64,000 nucleotides of DNA from assembly GCF_000251105.1 (NCBI RefSeq), contig NC_017034.1:1922001-1986000 (forward strand), written 5' to 3'. The notes under the pieces are model-generated. The model saw only the letters and a program-made list of their open reading frames with translations, searched no databases and was not told where the DNA came from. Below are positions 16,428-24,743 of the stretch, piece after piece (within the stretch, counting starts at the first letter, position 1; each line of letters begins with the position of its first letter). Origin of the DNA: Methanocella conradii HZ254 (lineage in GTDB: Archaea; Halobacteriota; Methanocellia; Methanocellales; Methanocellaceae). A program made the position numbers and the translations under genes.

Positions 16428-17144
16428 TTATAGTAGCCCATGTTTAAGCCTCAGAAGCTTCTGGACGGCCTGGATTAGCTGCTTTTCACTTATCAAAGCG
16501 TCCATGGGCTTCTGCAGTAATTCGGCGTCTTCTCTCCCGAGGTGCCCTTTTGTCTCAAGCTTATCTAATGATAGCTCTAAAAAGCCCATGGCGATTTGCT
16601 CTTTATTGATGGCCTCGCTGATGGCCTGCTCCACGTATGCGCCTTCATCCGCAGGGGAGGCAGAAAGCATATCGCTGTAGCGCCTGAGCAGTAACAGCCT
16701 CCAGAAGCAGCAGGCCAATTTGAAGAGCCGCGACTCGTCAGATGCGTCATAGCCAGCGTCCTTGCCACATGCTTCCACTACGGCCACGACGTTCATGCCA
16801 TCGAAGACAGGTACGCCTATGAATCGCGTCGCAGGCGCCTCCCTAACTGTCGATACGTCGTTTACGATCACCGGCCTGCGCTGTAGCACCGGTTCAGCCC
16901 ATATCCCGCCGTCATATATGTTCAGCGCGTGAGGCCTGGCCGGTATAATGCCCCTACAATCCATGGAGCCATATAATGTCAGCTTCTTATCGTCATGGCT
17001 CATCAGGCCCACCACGCCGAACCGGCTTCCGGTAAGCCTGGCCGCCTCCTCAGCGGTATAGGCTATGATCTCCTGGCTCGACGCATCGTGCATGTCGTCC
17101 AGCTTTAAAAGAACCCTGTCAATATCGTTGAATCGCTCGTACAT
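16428..17144 (-). CDS. GAF-domain protein
   Basis: A 238-residue protein. Residues about 15-150 form a GAF domain (SRFGVVGLMSHDDKKLTLYG, WAEPVLQRRPVIVNDV, RFIGVPVFDGMNVVAVVEACG), a ligand- or redox-sensing module. The C-terminal third is a helical segment (VEQAISEAINKEQIAMGFLELSLDKL) resembling a histidine-kinase dimerisation stem but without a kinase domain or clear H-box. It may be a sensor partner for one of the histidine kinases in the window; that is inference. Convergent with thyA, 2 bp apart. Confidence 0.75.
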   Translation of the reverse strand: MYERFNDIDRVLLKLDDMHDASSQEIIAYTAEEAARLTGSRFGVVGLMSHDDKKLTLYGSMDCRGIIPARPHALNIYDGGIWAEPVLQRRPVIVNDVSTVREAPATRFIGVPVFDGMNVVAVVEACGKDAGYDASDESRLFKLACCFWRLLLLRRYSDMLSASPADEGAYVEQAISEAINKEQIAMGFLELSLDKLETKGHLGREDAELLQKPMDALISEKQLIQAVQKLLRLKHGLL

Positions 17145-17165
17145 AATACAATAAAAAGGGTATGG

Positions 17166-18572
17166 TTATCTACGTCCATATTTTTTATACAGGAAGGCGA
17201 GGCCCACGAGCACGGCGATAATGATGCCGCCGCCAATATAGGGCATGTACGAGCTCGTCGCTATGGTTATCCTGTAATCGCTCGACTTCTGGGCCTGGTC
17301 GCTCGTCATCGTGACGGTCACCTCGTAGTCGCTCGCCACGATATTGCCGGGGGGCTGAACGCTGATCACGAACTTCTGGGTCTCGCCGGCCTTGATGCTG
17401 TTAACCGTGCCAGGCGATGAGCTGACAACCCATCCGCTGGGCGCGCTTATCTCAGGATAGACATTGGTCAGCGCGCTCCCCGTGCCACTATTCGTGACGT
17501 AGACGTTTATCTCGAACGTCTGCCCGGGGCTGGCCGTATATGCGAGCTTGTCCGAGGTCATGGTCATGCTCGAGCTGGCCTTGAGCCTCAGGGTAAGGTC
17601 TTTCGATATCGTCACGTTATCGGGCGTGGTCACCACGGCCGTGAAATTGTAGGTTCCCTCGCTAACGCTATAGGGAGGCACGATCTCTAGCACCAGGCTC
17701 TTGGCAGATTCTGCGGGCACGACCGCCTCCGCCAGCTCACTCGTGCTGCCGCGCGTCTCCACGTACCTGTAATACCAGTTATCAGGCAGGCCCGTGACTG
17801 AAAGCCCATAGTTGTTCTCTTTTGACTGTAGGTTATTCAGGGTCACGTCATAGTATATCTTGTCGCCTATCGACGCTATGATCGAGTTCACCTTCGCGGA
17901 AAATTCCACCGACTGGTTGACGCTGGTTATGTAAACATGCAAGTCCAGACTGCTGGACCCTATGTTTGCCGTGATAGTCTTTTCGCCAATGCTGGCGGTG
18001 TATGGCGTCTGGACGGCAAGCGTGACAGCCCTTGACTGCGATGCAGGCACATATATCTCATATACGTCTTTTCCATTATACATGTAGGTCGTGCTCCACC
18101 CCGTATCGCTCGAAGCGGATAGGCTATAGGTCGCGTCGTCTTCGCCGTTATTCTGTATGGTTATCGGAAAGGCGACCTCGTCCCCGGCCAGTGCGTTCAA
18201 GCCTGGCGTATCACACCAGACCTTCGTGCCAGCCGAAGAGCTTCCCGAGGAGATGGCCCTGGATATGTCTACGAGCGCCTGCGAGCCGGTCACGTTAGCC
18301 ACGTAGATGCGTAGGGCATTATAATAGTAGTATGAATTGCCCTCTGGTATGTTCCGCTCCTCTGTCGTGTAATCAGGGCTCTGCACAGTTACGTGAGCGG
18401 TGGGAGACCCATTAGATATGCTGAACGTCACGAAGTAGTTGCCCACCGTTATGGTCTTCCCGCTTTCAACCCAGCCGTTATAGGCCGAGGAATATGTACT
18501 CGCCAGCGCGGGGGCTATGCAGCCCCCCGCTATGATGCAGATCGCTACTAATGGTACTATACTCGCCTTCAT
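17166..18572 (-). CDS. Secreted NEW3/CARDB-repeat protein with C-terminal membrane anchor
   Basis: A 468-residue surface protein with a signal peptide (residues 1-24), several Ig-like beta domains of the NEW3 type (NSGTGSALTNVYPEISAPSG, VPASQSRAVTLAVQTPY), numerous N-x-S/T sites, and a C-terminal helix (about 443-463) followed by KKYGRR. Its ATG overlaps the permease stop by 4 bp, so it is translationally coupled to an ABC exporter. It is probably an extracytoplasmic partner or cargo of that transporter; the substrate is unknown. Confidence 0.78.
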   Translation of the reverse strand: MKASIVPLVAICIIAGGCIAPALASTYSSAYNGWVESGKTITVGNYFVTFSISNGSPTAHVTVQSPDYTTEERNIPEGNSYYYYNALRIYVANVTGSQALVDISRAISSGSSSAGTKVWCDTPGLNALAGDEVAFPITIQNNGEDDATYSLSASSDTGWSTTYMYNGKDVYEIYVPASQSRAVTLAVQTPYTASIGEKTITANIGSSSLDLHVYITSVNQSVEFSAKVNSIIASIGDKIYYDVTLNNLQSKENNYGLSVTGLPDNWYYRYVETRGSTSELAEAVVPAESAKSLVLEIVPPYSVSEGTYNFTAVVTTPDNVTISKDLTLRLKASSSMTMTSDKLAYTASPGQTFEINVYVTNSGTGSALTNVYPEISAPSGWVVSSSPGTVNSIKAGETQKFVISVQPPGNIVASDYEVTVTMTSDQAQKSSDYRITIATSSYMPYIGGGIIIAVLVGLAFLYKKYGRR

Positions 18573-19642
18573 CTAACGTCCATCCTTACGAATTTCGCAT
18601 AAGATATTGCGAAGCCCGCCATAGAGATGACGAGCAGCGCCACTACCTGCGGCAGTATTGATGGAAGCGTCGAGCCCAGCGACGGCGAGCTCATGCCCAT
18701 CTCCCTGAACTGGAATTGCCCTGATACCGAGGTCGAGACGGGACTCTGCTGGCCGCTCACGACTACGCGGGATATGCCCTGCAGGTCATAAGTCGGGGAT
18801 AGCAGGCACACCATCTCCGTTATCTGATTTCTGGTATTCCAGTAGCTCGTGTACTCTGGGTTTATCTCCATCTGCATCCTCGCCGTCTCGTTCCCTATCC
18901 TAGAGATGACCTGCGATGAGGTGGCCGATGCCGAGCTCCCCGTTGCAGGAATGACCATCGTCGGCGCCTCCCCCAGCACGATATCGCATATGGAGCTCAT
19001 GAAACTTGGGAGGAGCAGGCTGAACACGACGAAGCCTATGGCCAGTAGTATGGACATCGTGGAGTTCTTTGCTATGGCCGATGCCGCTATGGCTATTGCC
19101 AGGAACGTGAGGCTAAAGAGTATGACCATGAGGAAGAACAGGGTCATCCTTAATAGGTCATCCCCCGACGGCACGATGCCCGCGAAGAGCAGTATGGCAA
19201 GCGCCACAAGGAAAGTGGCCGCAAGCGACACCACGAGTATCGAGGCCGAGCCAAGTATCTTGCCATTGACGATCGAGTCCCGGTACGTCGGTCGCGCCAG
19301 CAATAATTTCAGCGAGCCGGTCTCCTTCTCCTTAGAGATGAGGTCGAACCCTATCGCTATGGCGAGAAGCCATCCAACCGTGATGAAGCTAGAGCTGAAG
19401 CTCTCGAAAACGAGCAGCATGGATGGCATCTGCGGCTGGAACCTGGCCGCTGCGGTCGAGTTCATGGCCGACAGCATGCTCTTTTGCTCGTTATAGGTTG
19501 CAAGCTGGCTGTTATACGAGCTTATCCCGGCGATTATCGCCGCCATGCTTATGAGGAGCAACACGCCGAATATCAGCAGGAACCTCTTGCTGGTCAAGTA
19601 ATCCTTAAACTCTTTCGCCGCCACTATGACCTCTGGCCTCAT
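18569..19642 (-). CDS. ABC-2 type transporter permease
   Basis: A 357-residue permease. An N-terminal helix at about 20-42 is followed by an extracytoplasmic region and a block of five helices from about 85 to 235, including the ATPase-contact segment DLISKEKETGSLKLLLARPTY typical of the ABC-2 family. A further extracytoplasmic stretch and a last helix follow. The start overlaps the ATPase gene by 38 bp and the end overlaps the NEW3 gene, a tightly coupled operon. Direction is export; substrate unknown. Confidence 0.88.
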   Translation of the reverse strand: MRPEVIVAAKEFKDYLTSKRFLLIFGVLLLISMAAIIAGISSYNSQLATYNEQKSMLSAMNSTAAARFQPQMPSMLLVFESFSSSFITVGWLLAIAIGFDLISKEKETGSLKLLLARPTYRDSIVNGKILGSASILVVSLAATFLVALAILLFAGIVPSGDDLLRMTLFFLMVILFSLTFLAIAIAASAIAKNSTMSILLAIGFVVFSLLLPSFMSSICDIVLGEAPTMVIPATGSSASATSSQVISRIGNETARMQMEINPEYTSYWNTRNQITEMVCLLSPTYDLQGISRVVVSGQQSPVSTSVSGQFQFREMGMSSPSLGSTLPSILPQVVALLVISMAGFAISYAKFVRMDVR

Positions 19643-20549
19643 CTCGTGCGCCTCCGTACACGGTTTGTAAGAATACTTCTTCGAGCGTCTTTTCCCTGAT
19701 GCTAAGCTCCCTTATGCACACCCCGTTACGTGTAAGCTGGTCGGATATCTCATCCCTGATATCCGACCTCGCGCGTATTACGGCCGTGCCATTATCGTAC
19801 GAAGCATCGATGATATCAGGGCTGGATATCGTGGGCACGGTGCCTGGAGCCTTTACGACGATGGTCACAAAGTCCTCCTTTTGCATTTTGTGACGAACCT
19901 CGTCGAGCGTGCCCTGGGCTATAAGCCTCCCCTTGCTGATTATCCCGATAGTCCGGCAGACCTGCCGGACCTCTTCGAGTATGTGGCTGGAGAAAAATAT
20001 CGTCTTGCCCTGGGACGACAGGTCTTTAATTATATTCCTGACCTGCATCACGCCCTGGGGGTCGAGGCCGTTCGTAGGCTCGTCCATGAAGATCACCTCG
20101 GGGTCGTTTATGAGCGCCTGGGCTATGCCGAGGCGCTGCTTCATGCCCCTGGAGTAGCCCTCAGTCTTCTTATCCACTCCCGCAAGGCCCACGTACTCCA
20201 AAAGCTCAGTTATCCGCTTTTCGGCCTTATCGGCGGGTATGTCGTAGAACTGTGAGAAAAACTTCAGGTTTTGCCGGGCGTTGAGGTTCTCGTAGAATCC
20301 GAGGCCATCCGGCATATATCCAATAATTTTCTTCACGTCCAGCGGATGCCTGAGCACGTCGATGCCCTTGATGAGGCACTGGCCGGACGTGGGCTCTATC
20401 TCGCCTATCATCATGCCCATCGTCGTGGTCTTGCCCGAGCCGTTAGGGCCGAGGAACCCGAAAACATCCCCCTTCTCGACGTGGAGGCTGAGCGAGTCCA
20501 CCGCCTTAACGCCATCGTAAACCTTCGTCAAGTTTTCCGTCTTTATCAT
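19605..20549 (-). CDS. ABC transporter ATP-binding protein
   Basis: Cytosolic ATPase of the exporter encoded with the ABC-2 permease and NEW3 protein. Walker A GPNGSGKTT, signature YSRGMKQRLGIAQAL, Walker B VIFMDEPTNGLDP and switch FSSHILEEV are intact, and the protein has the C-terminal extension of the CcmA/NatA-like group. ATG 20549 is chosen because a full ribosome binding site (AGGAGGTGA on the minus strand, 20555-20564) precedes it by 5 nt. An in-frame upstream ATG would ignore this site. Confidence 0.92.
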   Translation of the reverse strand: MIKTENLTKVYDGVKAVDSLSLHVEKGDVFGFLGPNGSGKTTTMGMMIGEIEPTSGQCLIKGIDVLRHPLDVKKIIGYMPDGLGFYENLNARQNLKFFSQFYDIPADKAEKRITELLEYVGLAGVDKKTEGYSRGMKQRLGIAQALINDPEVIFMDEPTNGLDPQGVMQVRNIIKDLSSQGKTIFFSSHILEEVRQVCRTIGIISKGRLIAQGTLDEVRHKMQKEDFVTIVVKAPGTVPTISSPDIIDASYDNGTAVIRARSDIRDEISDQLTRNGVCIRELSIREKTLEEVFLQTVYGGARDEARGHSGGERV

Positions 20550-20660
20550 GCGGTTCACCTCCTTATGAGGCCGCATTCGATGCATTGAGCCAGCGCTTAT
20601 AAATCATTTCTCGCCAAATCGTCCAACTATCATGGCACAGTTTGATGATTCGGCCATAAC

Positions 20661-20669
20661 GTATAAATA
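20661..20669 (+). promoter_or_regulatory. TATA box for the secreted protein/wHTH pair
   Basis: GTATAAATA preceded by a CATAAC element lies about 31-39 bp before ATG 20700, consistent with a very short leader. Confidence 0.5.
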
Positions 20670-20699
20670 GTGCTTGAATTTCCTTTTTCTATGGTATAA

Positions 20700-21446
20700 A
20701 TGCTTAAAAAGTGTGGCATTGCTGTAGTGCTATTATTAATGGTGATATCGCTTACCGTTGGCTCGATGGGCTCTGCGATGGGGCAGTCGCCTAATGGCGG
20801 CATTTTTATCGGGAAGCCCCCAAAGCACACGGTAGTAATACTAGACCTTTCGAGCGGCGAGGGCCAGCCCCAGGCAATGTGGAACCCTCATGGGCTTCAC
20901 GTTGAGCCAGGCACGGATGGCGCATACGTCCAGGGCAGGATGATCGTGAGGGAGGCGGGAAGCGATATACAGCGAGCGTTCCCGGTCAAGTTTTACCGGC
21001 ATGGCCCCGTGCCCGGTAAGCCATTTTTAGAGAGCTACCGGACGAGCGTGGCCTATACGAATGGCTCGGAGGTCCCCTACTTTACCCTCGATAGCGAGCT
21101 GGCCTTAACGAACGGAAGCGTTGAAAGCGATTGTTCCGCAGCCTTAGGGTATGATAACGTCATCACGACGGGCCAGACCGTCTGGCACCAGGCCCACGTG
21201 TACTCGAGTACGTCTTTAAGCGTGGATTTGAAATGGAATAATCCAGCGGACGATTTGAGGCTGATGATTTATACGCCCGATGGACACATATTAGGCCCAT
21301 ACTACGATGGCTCGGATGGCAAATCCGATGGGCGGATCAGCCTGGAAGTCGATAACCAGGCAGGAGTCGCCGCCGGAGCCTGGTCCTTCAAGGTGATGGG
21401 CATAAGCGTGACGGGCAAGGACGAATATTACTTGAGGGTCTGGTAA
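20700..21446 (+). CDS. Secreted beta-rich protein (PPC-like C-terminal domain)
   Basis: A 248-residue protein with a clear signal peptide (residues 1-29). The C-terminal half (LSVDLKWNNPADDLRLMIYT, DGRISLEVDNQAGVAAGAWSFKV, DEYYLRVW) resembles prepeptidase C-terminal/jelly-roll domains of secreted archaeal proteins. There is no protease domain. The membrane-bound winged-helix regulator gene begins 5 bp after its stop, so the two are likely made together and may form a sensing pair. Function unknown. Confidence 0.72.
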   Translation: MLKKCGIAVVLLLMVISLTVGSMGSAMGQSPNGGIFIGKPPKHTVVILDLSSGEGQPQAMWNPHGLHVEPGTDGAYVQGRMIVREAGSDIQRAFPVKFYRHGPVPGKPFLESYRTSVAYTNGSEVPYFTLDSELALTNGSVESDCSAALGYDNVITTGQTVWHQAHVYSSTSLSVDLKWNNPADDLRLMIYTPDGHILGPYYDGSDGKSDGRISLEVDNQAGVAAGAWSFKVMGISVTGKDEYYLRVW

Positions 21447-21451
21447 TTGAT

Positions 21452-22177
21452 ATGCGGTTAGGCATGAAGGCATTAATGGCTGCTGCCATCTTGTTGTTAG
21501 CTTTTTTATTGTTATTGCCGGCGATAGCCCCCTCATTCAACGGCCCTGGCCAGTACACGGTAAAGCCCGGCAGCTCTGAGGGGCCACAGCCAGCGGCGAG
21601 CGTGCCCGTCGTCTCGTTCTGGCAGCTACCCCTATGGGTAAAGGTGGCTGGCATCCTTGATACGCTACTAGTAGCAATCTTCCTTCTTGCCACACCATTC
21701 ATAATTGGCAGGATGCAAAACGTCCTTGAAAACAGGAATAGGCTTAACATATTCAATTACGTGTTGAGAAACCCGGGCTGCACGCAGTCGGAGATATCCA
21801 GCGCGCATAACATGAAAAGCGGGACGGTAAAGTACCATGTGCAGATGCTCGAATCCGAGGGCAAGATCACATTAAGGAGGATGGGGAAGTTTACAAGGCT
21901 GTTCAACAGCTCGAGGGCAAATAGCGAGCTCGAGAAGGTCGTGCTGTCATACATGAAGAACGAGACCAGCAAGAGCTTGCTGTGCGCCATCATGGAGGAG
22001 CCAGGCGTGACCAACGGCAGGCTCTCCGAAAGGTTCAAGCTGGATAAGAGCAGCGTCCACTGGCACCTGGAGCGGTTCCTCAACGATAGCCTGGTCAGGT
22101 TCGAGCAGGACGGGAGGTACAAGAAGTACTTCCTCGAGCCTGGCGTGGAAAAGCTGTTAAGGGGGCTATCATTCTGA
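21452..22177 (+). CDS. Membrane-anchored double winged-helix regulator
   Basis: A 241-residue protein with a helix at 8-27, a short outer loop, and a second helix at about 60-85. Two winged HTH domains follow: residues about 92-150 (ILNYVLRNPGCTQSEISSAH-like helix-turn-helix, GTVKYHVQMLESEG) and about 165-235 (SLLCAIMEEPGVTNGRLSER, SSVHWHLERFLNDSLV). This layout fits a one-component regulator tethered to the membrane with DNA-binding domains inside. The 3' end overlaps the convergent histidine kinase gene by 9 bp. Confidence 0.78.
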   Translation: MRLGMKALMAAAILLLAFLLLLPAIAPSFNGPGQYTVKPGSSEGPQPAASVPVVSFWQLPLWVKVAGILDTLLVAIFLLATPFIIGRMQNVLENRNRLNIFNYVLRNPGCTQSEISSAHNMKSGTVKYHVQMLESEGKITLRRMGKFTRLFNSSRANSELEKVVLSYMKNETSKSLLCAIMEEPGVTNGRLSERFKLDKSSVHWHLERFLNDSLVRFEQDGRYKKYFLEPGVEKLLRGLSF

Positions 22178-23221
22178 GCCTCTGGGCAGCTCCACGGTAA
22201 AAACGCTGCCCTGCGAGGGGTCTCCTTTCACCCTGTCCTCCACGTATATGCGGCCGCCATACTTGCCTACTATGACGCTGACGATGGATAGGCCCACGCC
22301 CGCGCCCCTGGTCGTCCTGCTCATGCGCTCGAAGATCGCGCTCTTTTTCTCGTCAGGTATGCCCGTGCCATGGTCGGCGATGGCGACAGACCAGTAATCC
22401 CTGCCATCCCTTTTCACCGGCTTGAGCGTGACGTCGATGAGCTTCTCGGGGTGCGGGTCATACTTAACGGCGTTCTCCATTATGTGGCGAAATATCTCGT
22501 GGACGTACTCATCGGCCATTATGTATCGCGGCTCCTTCGCATCAAAGCCAAGGGAAATCCTGGCCTTCGGAAAGACACCCCCCACCTCTCTGGAGTCCTC
22601 CACGAGAATCCGGCACAGGTCCATCCTGGCGAGCTTCTTGCCAGCGAACTGTCGGATGAGGCGTACCTTCTTTATGTTGTCGATAAGCTTATTGCTGTCA
22701 ATGACGCCCTTCCGGGCCTTCTCAAGGTATGCCCTCTCCACGTCGCTAAGCGCCCCGGATAACTGTAAAAGCTCGATGTAGCCCATTGTCACCTGGTTGA
22801 AGTTCCTTATGTCATGGCTCATGAGGTCGACGTAGAACTCTACCTCCGACTTCGCGGCCTCAAGCGCCTTCATTTCCTGGCAGCGCTTTGTTGACTCGAC
22901 AGCCATGAGCATTGCGCCGCCGCCCATCACGGGCACGGCGATGAGGTCGAAATACCTGTCTTTTGCCTTTTCAAGCTGGTGGCAAGACGCCTCTGCCTTT
23001 TTGCCATGTATTGCCTGGGCGAGCATCTTAGCTACCTCCTCATCCATTGAGGCTGAGATGTCCGCGCCACGCTCCATTTTCTTGCCCATGCACTCCCGGC
23101 AAATCTCCGACCAGGCATTGTTGAACGCGGCCACTTTCATGTGCCTGTCTGCTATGATTATCCCGGCCGGCATGTTATCTAATAGCCCTTGCTGGCCATC
23201 TCCATAGCCCTTGCACGTCAT
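22169..23221 (-). CDS. PAS-domain histidine kinase
   Basis: A soluble sensor kinase of about 350 residues. The N-terminal PAS-like domain includes NMPAGIIIADRHMKVAAFNN. The H-box is LMSHDIRNFNQVTMGYIEL, and the ATPase domain has HIMENAVKYD (N-box), IADHGTGIPDE (G1) and GAGVGLSIV (G2). There is no transmembrane segment and no receiver domain nearby. The H-box with a following N-x-NQV is shared with the kinase at 32189-33286. ATG 23221 or 23230 could start it. Confidence 0.85.
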   Translation of the reverse strand: MTCKGYGDGQQGLLDNMPAGIIIADRHMKVAAFNNAWSEICRECMGKKMERGADISASMDEEVAKMLAQAIHGKKAEASCHQLEKAKDRYFDLIAVPVMGGGAMLMAVESTKRCQEMKALEAAKSEVEFYVDLMSHDIRNFNQVTMGYIELLQLSGALSDVERAYLEKARKGVIDSNKLIDNIKKVRLIRQFAGKKLARMDLCRILVEDSREVGGVFPKARISLGFDAKEPRYIMADEYVHEIFRHIMENAVKYDPHPEKLIDVTLKPVKRDGRDYWSVAIADHGTGIPDEKKSAIFERMSRTTRGAGVGLSIVSVIVGKYGGRIYVEDRVKGDPSQGSVFTVELPRGSE

Positions 23222-23317
23222 CTCTCCCAAGCACTCACCATGAAATATGATGATTAATATTAACCTTCCTGTATTTTAATCTTTGTATAGCTTTTTTTAA
23301 ATCGGCTATAGCCAAAA

Positions 23318-23375
23318 CTATTTATACTATCGCTATCCGATATATCTGGAGCCGATATATCGAATATCGATATAT
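23318..23375 (+). promoter_or_regulatory. PadR promoter with repeated CGATATATC operator sites
   Basis: A TATA box CTATTTATACT (23318-23328) is followed by CGATATATC (23338-23346), a perfect palindrome CGATATATCG (23353-23362) and a third palindrome ATATCGATAT (23364-23373). The first two sites are 15 bp apart. They cover the predicted transcription start, where bound PadR would block initiation. The same palindrome with the same spacing occurs at the second PadR gene (62326-62347). Confidence 0.65.
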
Positions 23376-23388
23376 TTGGAAATGCCAT

Positions 23389-23745
23389 ATGAAAGACAAC
23401 ATGTTGAGCAAGGAGATGAGAAAGGGCTTCCTGAAGATGCTCGTCCTGAAGATCATCAGCGAGCGGCCCATTCACGGGTATGATATCATCAATGAGATAG
23501 AGTCAAAGACGATGGGGCACTGGGTGCCAAGCCCGGGGTCAATCTACCCGGCGCTCGACTTCCTGGAATCAAAAGGATACATAAGGATGGAGGAGATCGA
23601 CAGGAAAAAAGTATACACGATCACCGAAGAAGGAAAAGAAGCGCTAAAGTACATAGACCAACGGCGCAGAGAGCTCGCCAGGGAGATAAACGCGATTTTC
23701 GAGGACACTACGGAGGAAAGCGATGACGGAAAGCCATGCGATTGA
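23389..23745 (+). CDS. PadR-family transcriptional regulator
   Basis: A 118-residue winged-helix repressor of the PadR family. The HGYDIINEIE helix, the diagnostic PSPGSIYPALDFLESKGYI segment and the wing KVYTITEEGKEALKY are all present, with a C-terminal dimerisation helix. Its stop overlaps the ABC ATPase gene by 23 bp, and palindromic sites sit in its own promoter. It probably represses the whole efflux operon and is released by a drug-like ligand. A paralogue is at 61948-62286. Confidence 0.92.
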   Translation: MKDNMLSKEMRKGFLKMLVLKIISERPIHGYDIINEIESKTMGHWVPSPGSIYPALDFLESKGYIRMEEIDRKKVYTITEEGKEALKYIDQRRRELAREINAIFEDTTEESDDGKPCD

Positions 23746-24739
23746 GGTCCGTGGCCTCACGAAAAAGTTCGGGGACTTTGTTGCGGTCGATAACGTATCG
23801 TTCGACGTCAATGAAAAGGAAATATTCGGATTCCTGGGGCCGAATGGCGCGGGAAAGAGCACCACGATAAGGATGCTCTGCACGCTTGCCAGGCCAACCG
23901 CAGGGGAAGCAAAGGTCGCAGGCTACGACCTTTTAAAGGAACCGGACAAGGTCAGGGCGAGCATAGGCCTCGTCTCCGAGAAGATGATCATGTATGAGAG
24001 GCTCACCGCCGCGGAGAACCTGCGTTTCTTCGGCAATCTCTATGGAATGCCAAAGCGAAGGCTCGAGGAGAGGATAGACGAGCTGCTAAAGCTCGTGGAC
24101 ATGTACCGGTGGAAGGACGCCCAGATAGGGACGTTCTCGACGGGCATGAAGCAGCGTATTAACGTCATAAGGGCATTGCTCACCGAGCCGAAGATAATCT
24201 TCATGGACGAGCCCACGCTCGGCCTCGACCCCCAGACCACCCTCTCAATAAGGCAAATCATAAGGGACATCAACAAGAATGGCACTACCGTCATCCTCAC
24301 GACGCACGCGATGCTCGAGGCGGAGACGCTTAGCGAAAGGGTGGCCATCATAGACCACGGCAGGATAGTGGCGCTTGACACGCCTGCAAACCTTAAGAAG
24401 CTCGTGAAGGACGCGGAAATGACAGTATTCAGCGTGAGGATACCAAACCTTACCCCATCGCTGGTGGAAAAGGTCAGAAAGCTTGACTGCGTGGCAGCCC
24501 TGGACCAGGCCGACGCGTACGACCTTAAGATTAGCGCGAAGGGCAGCGAAGGCCTCGACCAGATCATAGATACGATCCGGCGTGAAGGGGGGAATATAAC
24601 GATGATTAACACGAGCGAGCCAACCCTGGAGGACGTGTTCTTATCGGTCACCGGCAAGGCGATGCGCGACCAGGCAAACGAGAAGCCCTCAATGAGAAGG
24701 CGGCACGGCCCATGGGCTCCGCGGGCGAGAGCGAGGTGA
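23723..24739 (+). CDS. ABC efflux ATP-binding protein (DrrA-like)
   Basis: A 338-residue ATPase with Walker A GPNGAGKSTT, signature FSTGMKQRINVIRAL, Walker B IIFMDEPTLGLDP, switch His in TTHAMLEAE, and the C-terminal domain of the DrrA/NodI group ending with TLEDVFLSVTG. GGAGG at 23712-23716 precedes the ATG. It is overlapped by padR upstream and followed after 4 bp by the permease gene. Together they form a drug- or lipid-type exporter. Confidence 0.92.
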   Translation: MTESHAIEVRGLTKKFGDFVAVDNVSFDVNEKEIFGFLGPNGAGKSTTIRMLCTLARPTAGEAKVAGYDLLKEPDKVRASIGLVSEKMIMYERLTAAENLRFFGNLYGMPKRRLEERIDELLKLVDMYRWKDAQIGTFSTGMKQRINVIRALLTEPKIIFMDEPTLGLDPQTTLSIRQIIRDINKNGTTVILTTHAMLEAETLSERVAIIDHGRIVALDTPANLKKLVKDAEMTVFSVRIPNLTPSLVEKVRKLDCVAALDQADAYDLKISAKGSEGLDQIIDTIRREGGNITMINTSEPTLEDVFLSVTGKAMRDQANEKPSMRRRHGPWAPRARAR

Positions 24740-24743
24740 TAGC

